This document shows positions 50,701 through 60,214 of a DNA stretch of 64,000 nt, in pieces. Every line of letters starts with the position of its first letter. Position 1 is the first letter of the stretch. The notes beneath the pieces are model-generated. The model was not told the DNA's origin and searched no databases. It saw only the letters and a program-made list of their open reading frames with translations. This DNA comes from Cladopsammia gracilis (lineage: Eukaryota; Cnidaria; Anthozoa; Scleractinia; Dendrophylliidae), in assembly GCA_022457155.1 (NCBI GenBank), contig JAJGOT010000221.1, forward strand, positions 1-64,000, read 5' to 3'. Made by a program: the position numbers and the translations under genes.

Positions 50701-51901
50701 AGGTCATCCTACAAAGATATTCGATCCTCCTCAAGAGTACGATGAGAATTGGTTTGGTTTTGTGAAATGTAAAGTTTTACCTCCAAGAGGTCTTTATCAT
50801 CCTGTGTTACCGGTAAAAATAAAATGCGATAAGGCTGAAAAGCTGCTATTTCCGCTCTGTAGAGTGTGCGCTGAAAATAAGATTCAGGAATGTACACATA
50901 CAGATGATGAACGATCATTCATAGGAACATGGTGCACAAATGAATTGAATGTGGCGATTTGTAAAGGGTACAAGGTTGAAAAGATATACGAGGTGTGGCA
51001 TTTCCCTAAAAGATCAGATGACCTTTTCAAGAGCTATGTAAGAAAGTTCATGAAGATCAAGATGGAGAGTAGTGAGCTGAAGGTTGGGGAAGGTTGTACA
51101 TATAAGAGTGTTGATGAGTACAAGGCTATTGTTAAATCAAAGTTAGGAATCGAGCTTGGTGAGATTGAGTTCAATCCTGGAAGGAGGGCGATAAGTAAGA
51201 TCTCTCTGTGTAGCTTATGGGGAAAGTTTGGTCAGCGTAATAACATGAATCAGACTGTGTACGTCACTGAACCAAAAGAATTTTACAAGATCTTGTTAGA
51301 TGAAAGCATAGACGATCTGAACATTCAATTCTTAAACGAAGAGATGGTTGAAATGACTTACAACTTGAAAGACCAGTTCGTTGACAATAGTAATAACACA
51401 AACATATTTATTGCTGCCTTCACAACCAGCCACGCTAGAATGATGCTGTATGAAGTGTTGGATAAACTCGGTGATCAGGTTCTCGGTTTTGACACCGACA
51501 GCTGTTGGTATATCGAACGTGAAGGGGGACAGCGTATCGAAACAGGTGACAGCCTCGGTGATCTAACTGATGAGTTAAACGGACATTACATTACGAATTG
51601 GTGCGGTTCTGGTCCAAAATCATACAGTTACAGTACAAGTAATGGGAAGATGGAATGTAAGGTCAAAGGTTTCACTCTGAATCACAAAAATAGTCAAAAA
51701 ATAAATCAAAAAACGATGAAGCAGATCATCGAAGGTCAAAAGGAACAGATAACAACCGTAAACGAACGAGCGATAACTCGGGATCCTTTAACAAAACAGG
51801 TTGTAAATAAATACCAGAAAAAAGACTTTCGGATGTGTTACGATAAACGGTGTATGGTGAAGACCGAATCTGGTATCGAGACGTTTCCGTACGGATATTA
51901 A
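47777..51901 (+). CDS. Protein-primed family B DNA polymerase with SAP-like and OTU-like domains
   Basis: 1374 residues. Residues 3-36 are SAP-like (TVEQLKAIAREHRMKGF). A proline-rich linker and a basic coiled coil (about 105-155) follow. Residues about 285-405 look like an OTU cysteine protease (D294, C297 in SDSTCLARA, H399 in NHFDVI). A Cys/His-rich zinc region fills about 415-555. Exonuclease motifs are FYDCEAT (D567, E569), AHNAKSYD (N619, D624) and DYCDSD (Y744, D748). Polymerase motifs are VDFVSLYS (D959), KISLCSLWG (K1141) and FDTDSCW (D1239, D1241). All catalytic residues are present, so it should copy the element from a protein-primed end. The OTU-like part may remove ubiquitin from host or viral proteins. 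The stop lies at the terminal repeat edge. Confidence 0.96.
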   Translation: MESKTVEQLKAIAREHRMKGFSRHRTKAALIEFIESRLNTSPPRGIVNFIDEEEPPPREREQTPPPRKAEPKPYQIKPKQTRRQKREEKNFEAPSHVELVDNKRKEKQIKRVKKKLQKVNRKLKNNKKQRKQLFSKRELLNNELDNLKGVEHKVSYEIVKIFSKESRKFQSFFDTFKVKIINPRAIIDIDILLLEIGLKVIKERGLQNGDKIRWILSHPSWHKPVSTKLITITGDLDTDLIEEIAKFIEYKDVPLSEVKIEIQSVKVPRGAGRLRVTKLNASTKKSIITIKNSDSTCLARAIVTALANINKCRWTKTQLQDGFNRSRKLQKDEAIKLHKEAGVEINEETGSDLEDAKRFAEHLKIQINIVDGDQFNDLIFTTENEHDGQMIYLYKNKNHFDVITSMPAFLSKDYYCHTCKKPYTKRDCHRCPAKCTACFKYFPDGKKCSKPSIPCDKCNRSFFGLDCFMEHLRDRCKWGTNDTVCKKVGKCLKCERTITSSKNFDLKKHKCGYSKCSNCKKYCDMNEHLCFMSQTECRGGKCQGYGCKDGNLCYPCRTRTDKYMFYDCEATQETDVHEINLVVCHDFYGNKYTFETLDEFCRFIFNKNEHVGYTFIAHNAKSYDAQFIRNWCIENRVKPDIIYNGTKIMSMKAEGVRFIDSINFIAAGLSSFPKTFGLKELKKGYFPHYFNTKCNQNYVGSIPDKKHYDYDQMKPSARKEFLKWYQQRIDENYVFDMKKELRDYCDSDVDILRRGMLIFREQYIELGNIDPLQYITIASVCMTIYRSNHMRREKIAVVKEITRGENYSKSSIAWLDWISQRDGVKIQHALNGGEETLPDIGKVDGFCGNTVYEFQGCFWHGCEKCYTCDTINTKNQMDMLTLRKRTVAKNDKIRAAGYELVEVYECELKKEKEFNKFLKTWNREFVGPLNPRDAFFGGRTNITKPTYTFKKGEKGRYVDFVSLYSTVQFFKHYPIGHPTKIFDPPQEYDENWFGFVKCKVLPPRGLYHPVLPVKIKCDKAEKLLFPLCRVCAENKIQECTHTDDERSFIGTWCTNELNVAICKGYKVEKIYEVWHFPKRSDDLFKSYVRKFMKIKMESSELKVGEGCTYKSVDEYKAIVKSKLGIELGEIEFNPGRRAISKISLCSLWGKFGQRNNMNQTVYVTEPKEFYKILLDESIDDLNIQFLNEEMVEMTYNLKDQFVDNSNNTNIFIAAFTTSHARMMLYEVLDKLGDQVLGFDTDSCWYIEREGGQRIETGDSLGDLTDELNGHYITNWCGSGPKSYSYSTSNGKMECKVKGFTLNHKNSQKINQKTMKQIIEGQKEQITTVNERAITRDPLTKQVVNKYQKKDFRMCYDKRCMVKTESGIETFPYGY

Positions 51902-52239
51902 TGAGTATCGATTAAAACACTATATCTGGAAAGTGCCTCATGAGGATGTTTTTTTGGAAAGTGGGCTCGTGAGGATGTGTGTTTTTTTGGAAAGTGCCTC
52001 ATGAGGATGTGTGGTTTTTGGAAAGTGAGCCAGAATTTTTTCAAAAACGGGTAAGATGGTTACCCACTGGGTTTTTACCGAGGAAAATTTCCAAAATACA
52101 CTAAATTAACGACAATTTTGGAAATTTAACGAGGATTTTTTGAAAAAATCTTGAAAAATTTAACGAGGAAATCTAACGGGGAAAATTCTATACTTTTATG
52201 GATGATGTAAAGTGCCGTATAGTGCCTTACATAACTACT
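51900..52239 (-). repeat. Polinton right terminal inverted repeat
   Basis: 340 bp, complement of the left repeat. The polymerase stop codon (51899-51901) overlaps its inner edge. Confidence 0.95.
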
Positions 52240-52245
52240 CCTGCC
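52240..52245 (+). repeat. Polinton target-site duplication, right
   Basis: CCTGCC, followed by TTAAAATG, which continues the empty-site sequence of copy A. Confidence 0.95.
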
Positions 52246-52661
52246 TTAAAATGTTTTTTTTTTTGTAATGTTTTTTTTTTGTTTTTTGTTTTTTTTGTTT
52301 TGTGTTGTTTTTCACGTTGCAGCCGTCTAAAAACGTGAAATTTTACTTCCGACGGGATACTCGGTTCTTGAGTATGTTTTGGTGTACCTTGGGAACTATC
52401 ATAGTTCTACAGTGCGTTATCTATGATTGCAAAATGCACACCAAAACAAACTCGCGAACCGAGAAACCGCGAAAATGGCGATGTAGTATTGAAGTCACAG
52501 ACCGACTATCGTCAGTCTTACTTCTTGCGCGGTATTGTAACCCACCAGAAGTGATATTTCTCGTTTTAAATGGCTAAAATGTGGGAGAAAAAAAATCGAC
52601 ATATAATTTTGTTTTCATGTTCCTATCAGAACACCATGTAGATTCCATTAAGCAAATAATG

Positions 52662-53786
52662 TATAGATAGCCCAAGCCTAACAGCGTCGCACTTTGAACA
52701 AGCTTAACTAAGGTGAAACTTAACTAAGGTGAAAGGTTGGAAGCACAAGAATTAAGATTGACGAAGGGGCTATTTTCAATTTTAGCAATTCTCAAAAACA
52801 GTATTACGCGACCGTCTGCACAGTACATTTTTATAGACTGTACAAAAGTTCACAAAAACAACTTTTCTCTGTCAAGAATAAATAGTACCACTAGTTTCCG
52901 AATAAAATACTGTTTATGTTTGTCAAAAATTGCCCGAGAAACTGATTTGAAAATCAAAAATTGCAAAAATACAGAAACTAATTTGCATAAGGCGATGCGA
53001 GTGAAGATAGAACTGTACTATAAAATCAAGTCTTGTTTTGTTTACATAAAATCGCTTTTCAATCTATCTAATGAATGAACAAACACATAAAAATGGACAA
53101 CACAATCTTCTTTCGAAAAAATTTATTCAAATCTCCATTAGTTTACGTTTAAAAGCAAAACGCGTACCATGTAATTATAGCTCATCGAGTTCAAGCTTTC
53201 TTCGATGAAATTCAAGAGATAGGCACGTTTTAAAATCAATTCGCCAAAACTAACAATAACACTAATAACAAGTCACTCACAGATTGATATCAACATAAAT
53301 TCTCATCGAAAACTGTAATCTGTTTTACCTTTAAGTTCCTCGTTTGCTTGGAAATTCAATTCTCCGCTTCTGGTTCTGAAATCACCTCCCGCATTGATAA
53401 AAATGTAATACATGAAGTTCCTCGAAGCAAGATTTTATCCCTGAAAGCTCGTCTTTTTCCACTAAAGCGGCTTCTGAGTATACCTTAATTAGTATCCCTG
53501 TCTTGAGTAGCAAACCGCGAAAAAATGCAGGAAAATAACGAGTTTAATTCTCCGCTAGGCACAAGAAAACAACTAAAGTGTTTACCGAGCTCACGGCTGT
53601 GTGGCCGCGCGAAAAACAAAGCCTTGCTTTCAAGATCCCGGATGTTGTTCCAACACGGCGGGCGGCCGGCGGGCGGACGCGCGCCCGCGAAACATTCCGC
53701 TAGTCATGACCATGAAAAATGACGGCATAGGTTCTATGAGTATGGAGCTGCGCAGCCAGGCCTTCGGCCTGGCAAGTGCTCCGCTA
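52662..53786 (+). repeat. Dispersed 1.1-kb repeat, copy 2
   Basis: A clean insertion relative to copy A (site near 9160, AAGCAAAT/AAATCTGCC). Similar to 16006-17177 over its whole length. The terminal hairpin here is GCCAGGCC-TTC-GGCCTGGC, while copy 1 has GCGGGCC-TTC-GGCCCGC, so the stem is kept by paired changes. Confidence 0.75.
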
Positions 53787-54290
53787 CAAATCTGCCATAT
53801 ACAATTTAAAAAATAAGGAGTTAAAGGAAACCGCAACAAATGAATATCGACTCTTTATTGAAAAGAAAAAAATATATGGTTTTCGGTGTCCTAAAAAATA
53901 TGATGATAGATGCTGTTTAAAGGGCGTGCCCTTTTCTATCAGATTGCGTGACAAGCCCTCATAACGGCTACGTAGGAGACTAAGCATGTTTTACAGTGGA
54001 TCTGCACCTGCGATATACATCTTGGTATGTGTGCATTTCTTAGCCATCCTGTGCAAAATGACGATGAAAGTGAACCCACAGACCTTTTTACCCTGGTTTG
54101 TTTGTTTACCCGTTTGTTTGTTTGTTTGTTTGTTTGTTTACCCGTTTCAGATCATGATACTCATGTGTTCTCTGGAGAATTGTTTCTTTACCTTTCCAAA
54201 AACCATGCATTTATATATACGTGAATATGATAAAATGTGTAGGAGCTAATTCTCTAGAATAACATCACATGGTCATCATCAAATGTGCAA

Positions 54291-54727
54291 GGGGCTATTC
54301 ACATGATACCGGAATGATTGTGGAACGAGTTCATTCCAACTCCCTATATTTCTCTGTATCTGTTTACATGATAGCGAGACAAAATTTTGTTCCCGTACAA
54401 GTCATTCCGGAATGAGTTCAAACCAATTTTATTCCGAATTAAATTTTTCATTCTGGTATCACGTAAACTGAAAACTAACTTCGACGGTTCCGAGATGAAA
54501 AAAGCAAACAGGGTAGTCTGGTGCAAGCGGCGCATACGTATCGTTTTCAAGATGGCGGACAACGAAGCGCCATATTTGTTTTCTGATCTGCCGGCGCGAA
54601 AACCACGCGAGCGAGAACGCCTTAGGCTGAGCCGGTCGATTTTGTCAAGTGAATGCAGTGCGAACTTCATTCTAGAACGAAACTCATTCCGGAATGAAAC
54701 TCATTCCGGTGTCATGTGAATAGCCCC
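54291..54727. mobile_element. MITE with complete ends (copy B)
   Basis: Begins GGGGCTATTCACATGATACC and ends with the near-complement (GGTGTCATGTGAATAGCCCC), with further inverted GGAATGA motifs inside. 437 bp, no coding region. The A equivalent (9699-10068) has lost its right end. Confidence 0.85.
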
Positions 54728-55087
54728 TAAACAAACAAGCCAAGGGAAAAACACGGTGAATATTTTAGTATCACTGTGAATTAAGCATTGTATCTTGTGC
54801 TATCAGGGATAGATCGAAGTAAACTTGAATAAATTTATGTAAACACGTGAAATGCGTATATCCATTCAATTTTGTTTAGTTTACTGTCTCTCGAAAAAAC
54901 AAGACAGTTTTTAAACGGTTATAACATTAGGCAATGTAATAATCACCTACAATTACCTTCCCTCCTTTTTTCTTCCGCAAGTTTGCCTTGCGACAAACGG
55001 ACAATAAAAATATATTTTCAATAACGTAATTCAAATGGAACTTTTAATTATCCGAAGCAACGGACATCAACCCTTTTTTCACTTTAA

Positions 55088-55676
55088 CCCTATTCGGCCT
55101 GGGGGGGGGGGGGGCACAAAGTGCCCGCGCTAACTTTGAACGTTTATAATTTCTTTAATATGTATTCAAACGCCATCAAACTTTGTGACTTTTCCTAAAA
55201 TTTATCTGGCAACAATTTTGTATGACAATTTTTTGATCACGTGACTTGACGTTTCCATGGCAACAAGATTTTGACAGCCATGTTTTTTGAAATTTGCATA
55301 TTTGTACCTTTGAATAAAGAAAAACAATGTTTATTGGTATAACTTTTATATTTTTACGTCATTCAGCGTTTATTTATTGCTTTTGATTAATTTTGAGTCA
55401 ATTTGGACGGTTTTTAAGAGGTTTTAAAAAATTTCAGAAATCCAAGATGGCGGATCCAAGATGGCGGCCGTATAACTAATTACCTAATAACTACGTCATA
55501 TGACGTCATCGTTCCATTGTGCGGACCGCAAAGGAGACAGTTTCGGACGTACTATGTACCCTCTAAGTTTCATTGTCGTAGCCTTATTATTCTTGAAGTT
55601 ACGAAGGGGGGGCACAATGTGCCCCCCCCCCCCCCCCCAGGCTCAGGAACTCAAAAAAAGCCCAGGCCGAATAGGG
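55088..55676. mobile_element. piggyBac-type MITE with TTAA duplication
   Basis: The ends CCCTATTCGGCCTGGG and CCCAGGCCGAATAGGG are flanked by TTAA (55084-55087 and 55677-55680). Copy A has the empty TTAA near 10390. 589 bp, no transposase. Poly-G and poly-C tracts flank GGCACAAAGTGCC-like palindromes just inside the ends, and the interior has repeated AAGATGGCGG. Confidence 0.9.
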
Positions 55677-56104
55677 TTAAGAAAAAGCGGTGTTGTTTTA
55701 ATGGCGGAGAAAATTTTCTAAAGCGAAAAAAGAACGCACTTTATTGCATTTCTTATTCAAAATACCCTTTTGAATGAAAAGAAAAAAATTACGAAGCATC
55801 TTCAGAATAGCATTAAGGTAAAAACTGTTCTTGCGTGCATGGCTTTCAAACCTCATCTTGGAGATATATCTTACAAATTAAAATTAAAATTTCTGAATTG
55901 TTTTCGGGATTTTCCGAGGTTGAAATCTTTAAAATCTTTAAAACTCTTTTCGTGTGTAATTCTCAGCATCAGGTAACGCTGCGTTAAACTTTAAACGTGT
56001 TTGTTATCAAATCAAGAACAAAGAAAACAGGTTGGTTGATATTCGAACTGCTTAAACATACAGTTGGTGTTTGCCAACCTAAATTAACACATTGGTTCGT
56101 AAAA

Positions 56105-57127
56105 ATGAAGCTGAATTTGTTAGCCATGATCTTCGAGACGACAGTCCTCTGCTTTATCTGCTTCGCAGCTTTAATTGGTAATGTAAGTTTATTCCTCATC
56201 GTTTACAAAAACCGAAACCTTTTCACCGTTACCAATATGTATATTCTAAATCTGGCCGCAGCAGACATCTTGGTGTCGGTACTGAGCATGCCAGTTACTA
56301 TGGTGACGATTATCACAAAGCTGTGGGTGTTCGGGCATTTAGTCTGTGTGGCGCTCGGATATTTAACGATTTTGTCGTTTATTCCGTCATGTCGCTCGGT
56401 ATGATCGCCATCAACCGATATTTCCACGTAGTCAAGTGGAGCGCTTATACCAGCATCTTCTCGAAGAGAAAGGCATCGATTTACGTCGTCGCAGTTTGGG
56501 TAGTCTCCACATCTTTAGCTTCTCCTCCACTCTTCGGTGGACAGAATATCGCTTCATCCCTGGAAAATCGTGCTGTTTTGTTTACTGGCCATCAAACGTC
56601 TACTTTACGTATTTCATGATCATAGTATGCTTCAAGAGACTTCTTTTAGCAATAGCCTTTTCGTGTTACAATATTCTGGTGTTTGCAAGGGAAGCGAAAA
56701 GGAAAATTGCAGCTTTCAAGGAATAACCTTCCACCCCCACAGCAACGACAGCCTCACTGTGATGCTGTACCGGAGGAGTCTAAAACAACATGTGAAGTGC
56801 AAAATAAGACCAAAGCAGACAACTAAAATGCAACAAGGTCCAGTTTCGAGTAACACCGGAAGAAGCTAGGATCACAAACACGTTCCTTTTGATGGTACCC
56901 TGTTCGTTTTTTGTTGGGCACCGTTAGCTGTAACCATGTTTCTTGATGTGTACTACACAAGGCCTTTACCACGTGCTGTAGACATTTCATCATTGTTGTT
57001 AGGTTTTGCAAATAATGCTGTTGATCCTATTTTGTATGGAGTGCGCAATTCGGCTTTCAAAGAGGGATTTCTCAAACTGTACTTCAGATTTTTACCGGTG
57101 CGGTTTAGGCCTGTAAACGTGATATAA
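56105..57127 (+). pseudogene. Rhodopsin-like (class A) receptor pseudogene, copy B
   Basis: Same receptor as 10821-15767 but without large insertions, so its helices lie in order: LIGNVS, NLAAADILVSV, INRYFHVV, a helix 4 ending SPPLFG, helix 5, helix 6 and NAVDPILYG (D where most class A receptors have N). Single-base changes shift the frame after helix 3 (near 56390), at helix 4 (56540), after helix 5 (56726) and in helix 6 (a base is missing near 56900). No GT-AG introns repair these breaks. Copy A keeps some frames that B lost and the reverse, so both decayed at least partly after the duplication. An intact source gene presumably exists elsewhere. Confidence 0.85.
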
Positions 57128-57475
57128 GTGGCACATTATCAAATGGACAGAAATTCGACTTCTCACATTGACTTTGAAGCTAGAAACAGCGTAAACGTAG
57201 TAAGAACATCATACCTTAATCCTCCAATATAAATATAAAGTTTGCTCTTGAAACCACGATTTTTTTTTATTTAAAAGCGGAAAAAGCGGCGCAATGAAAA
57301 GTGTTTACGACTAAAAGAAGAAATTTGAAGTCGTCAAAATTGGCGTCTTTCAGTGCTCCATTACATTACGTCGGTTTTCCCCTTTTAGCAACGCCTTTAA
57401 TCTGTAATGATAATTGTTAAATATTATACTCCTCTATGCAAATTAAAAATTGCATAGAGGAGTTTTACTTCCTTA

Positions 57476-58363
57476 ACCCATTGACGACCGCGACTTTTTA
57501 CGTTTTTGAGTGATTTTCTGCATACACACGCCCCATAGGATTTCGTGACTTCATATTTGGAGTTACCATTGAAAGTGCTGCTGTTCTAAAACACTGAAGG
57601 CTCGAATTTACTGGAAACGTCATTGTGACGTTGGCATTTTGCTTCGTTCGTTCTCAATAAAGCCTTCAATATCATGTATCTGCGATTTTTGGTAAGTTCA
57701 CAGCCATTTTTATCTCGTTAATGCGCGTGTGCATTAAGCGAGATTTCGGAGTCAGTCACGAAAAAAGGGACAAAAGTTGTTAACAAAATTTTGTGGACTT
57801 TTGTCCGGGGGGATTTCTTCCTTCTTCTTAATAGAAGTTCTATTAGGGCATTGAAGATATGGTTGGTTAAACCGGTTAGGATTTCAAGAAGGGCGTCGCA
57901 TACTGCACCTAAAATTTTTGGGGAGCACCCCCGGACCTATTGTTAATTTCCCTAGGGTATTGGGATGTCAGAACTTGTCATGAACTTGTCATATCTCACA
58001 TTACGTTACCGCAAAGGCATTAAGTTCTTCTTAAGTTTCGATATCTCACGTTACCTATCAGCTTCAATCATTTGTCGTAAAGCCAAAAATAGGTCAAATG
58101 CGTTTTTTGGCAAACGCAGTTTGAGAATTTCACGGTGTATTTTTACGAATGGCGACGTTTTAAGAAAGTTAAATGGGACGGGAAAGTTTGTGTTTTAATA
58201 TGAGCGATATGGCAGAGCAAAATTTGCGTTTGTTCTAGTACGCGGGGGGCTTAGAATTTTAAACATGAACGCTTATCAGCATAAGTGGAAAAGCGTTATT
58301 TCCTGAATTATTCTAGAGCTCTCACGCAAGTATGAACGTCCCAGTATGGGAATCCCGAAACGT
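57476..58363. other. Non-coding, no gene recognised
   Basis: Sequence beyond the end of the duplication; no family resemblance or splice structure in the short open frames. Confidence 0.5.
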
Positions 58364-58452
58364 CGAGTTGGATATCGAGTTCGAGTTCGAGTTCGAGTTC
58401 GAGTTGGACTTCGAGTTGGATTTCGAGTTGGACTTCGAGTTGGACTTCGAGT
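58364..58452 (+). repeat. GAGTTCGAGTTGGACTTC minisatellite
   Basis: About seven 12-18-bp units of the type GAGTTCGAGTTGGACTTC. The reverse complement of this array appears at 60123-60214. Confidence 0.85.
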
Positions 58453-58494
58453 AAAAAAAATAAAATAGAAATATGAAAAACTATAATCGATAAA

Positions 58495-58690
58495 AATCGA
58501 CAGTCTCTCTTACGGACACCTCTCTAATACGGATACCTCTCTATTACGGACAGTTTCCTGTGTCCCGACAAAATTCTCACATATTTTCTTTAAAAAAGAC
58601 CTCTATAATACGGACCCTCTCTAATACGGACAACGGACACTAAATTCGGTCCCAGAGAGCAAATTAATATAAACTTAACCTCTTTATCAC
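58495..58690. mobile_element. Possible pogo/Tigger-type terminal fragment
   Basis: Repeated CTCTCTAATACGGACA-like phrases (CTCTCTTACGGACACC, CTCTATAATACGGACC). Such phrases are typical of the ends of pogo-group elements in animals. No transposase is seen nearby. Confidence 0.4.
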
Positions 58691-58956
58691 GGACACTCCG
58701 GTGATCAGGTGATGATAGTTTGAGTAAGTAATACAATTTCCTGTTTGCGGTTACAAACATGTATCGCAAGACGTTTTCAGAATAGACCTTATCACGGTTT
58801 TTCCAAAATTTTATATGGGCCTGATAGCAATAATCCATCGACACTGCTGGGAAAAGCGTCTCAAAATTAGTAAAATGGCCGAGTTTAAAAGCGATATCTT
58901 TTAAAATAATGGAGATATAGCTCCGCAAAGTCGGCAAATTTCACAGACGTTTGTAT

Positions 58957-59006
58957 CGCGCGGCCAAATATCTTGCCTACCGGTAGGCAAGAAATTTGGC
59001 CGCGCG
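58957..59006. repeat. 50-bp near-perfect palindrome
   Basis: CGCGCGGCCAAAT at the left and ATTTGGCCGCGCG at the right meet at TTGCCTACCGGTAGGCAA, with a single mismatch. No flanking duplication is identified. Confidence 0.8.
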
Positions 59007-60122
59007 GATCTGGATCAGTAAAATCCTGTACAAGATAAACTAGTAGTTTCCATTGGAAAGTGAAGTGCTGCGAGTAAAGCTTATTGCAGAAGAAGACTTG
59101 TTTGGAGATATCTCGTTAATTGCATGTACTTTAGATAGTGAACAGATGAGCGACTTGATCTATTTTGCCATTGGATTAACTTTGCTAATATATATGCCGT
59201 TCGAACGGCAAAACCGCACGGCTACTGAACGGATGAACGCGAAGTATGAATAAAGCCGTTTCTGATGGCTCAAAACGGGAAAGTTTGCAGAGATTAGCGA
59301 CCTTTAATTCTCTCTCAATGTAATGTGCGACTCTGATGAAGATAACGAATGGAAAGCAGAACTATCGACTATGGTCTAAGTAGAATTTCGAGGCGACTGG
59401 AGGCGTTGGAGCGATTTTACCGCCGATTTCCTTCGGTGGATCCGATCGGCTCGATGAGCGGAGTGCTGTCTCTTTCAGAGGGAGGACTGAAACAGTTGAA
59501 ATAAAAATCGCTGGAATCGCGAATCGACCGCAAAACCACTCACTGAGACACAAGTAAACACACAAAGAAGTTCAGATGAACCAGTTTTATTCAAATATCG
59601 TTCCTAATTTTACGCTCAAACTCGAAGTGAATTTTCCCAATACAAATCCTTATAATTTCGCTATTACGCCATTTACCACGACGTTTATCACTTGAGCTTA
59701 GGCTACCTGTGCTGCCAGATGGTACGTTGTGACAAAAGGCAGTATCCTCTCGTGACCTTTTTTCTTTTGTGTAAGTGCCGATTGTCTAGAGGCAAAGACA
59801 CCTTGATGTTTTCTGGGTAACCCCGTGATTTGAGGCGTTGTTTGAATCTTAAAACGCTCTCTTCAAATGTTTTCTTTTTTATGAAGAGTTAGTTCTAAGC
59901 AATCTTATTGCTTTCGCCTTTAATGAATCCATATTTTACGCCTGGTGGGTGGCGTGAGACGATGTGTCTGTACTGAAAGGTCTCGGTCGGCTTGTAGTGA
60001 GTGTTGATATCCAAGATGGAATCTTTTGTGAATCTTTTCCCATTATTAAAACACTGTGGTGACAATCTAGTTAAATGCTGTTTTCTTTTTTTTTTAATTT
60101 TTCTCGATTTTTTTTTCCTACT
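59007..60122. other. Non-coding, no gene recognised
   Basis: The minus-strand frame at 59362-59565 has a PPVASKFYLDHSR ending that looks like a repeat-derived coding scrap; nothing else supports a gene. Confidence 0.45.
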
Positions 60123-60214
60123 AACTCGAAATCCAACTCGAAGTCCAACTCGAAGTCCAACTCGAAGTCCAACTCGAACTCGAACTCGAACTCGAACTCG
60201 AAGTCCAACTCGAG
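60123..60214 (-). repeat. Inverted partner of the GAGTTCGAG minisatellite
   Basis: ACTCGAAGTCCAACTCGAAC-type units, the complement of the 58364-58452 array, with similar length and unit order. Confidence 0.85.

Larger units (their letters stand above)
34474..52239 (+). mobile_element. Intact Polinton/Maverick (adintovirus-like), 17,766 bp
   Basis: The ends begin AGTAGTTATG and close with its complement (the AG...CT termini of Polintons), inside 341-bp inverted repeats and a 6-bp target duplication. The cargo includes every Polinton hallmark: protein-primed family B DNA polymerase, retrovirus-type integrase, adenain-like protease, HerA/FtsK-type packaging ATPase, double-jelly-roll capsid protein and penton. 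Genes form a minus-strand left arm and a plus-strand right arm diverging at about 40736-40864. No hallmark frame is broken by a random mutation and the terminal repeats differ by about one base, so the insertion is young and the element may still be active. The complete capsid set suggests it can form virions. Confidence 0.97.
25275..57475 (+). repeat. Segmental duplication, copy B
   Basis: This is the direct-orientation partner of 1-15870. After subtracting the Polinton (34474-52239), a 1.1-kb repeat (about 52662-53786), the TTAA element (55088-55676) and two insertions near 27 kb, its length is close to that of copy A without its own insertions. Similarity to A stops after the short stretch ending in GGAGTTTTACTTCCTTAA near 57475. 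It might instead be an assembly artefact from unmerged haplotypes, but the two copies in tandem and their different insertions argue against that. Confidence 0.93.

Noticed and set aside
34474..52239. Contamination by a free virus or bacterial sequence
   Set aside because: A perfect 6-bp duplication and the matching empty site in copy A show true chromosomal integration.
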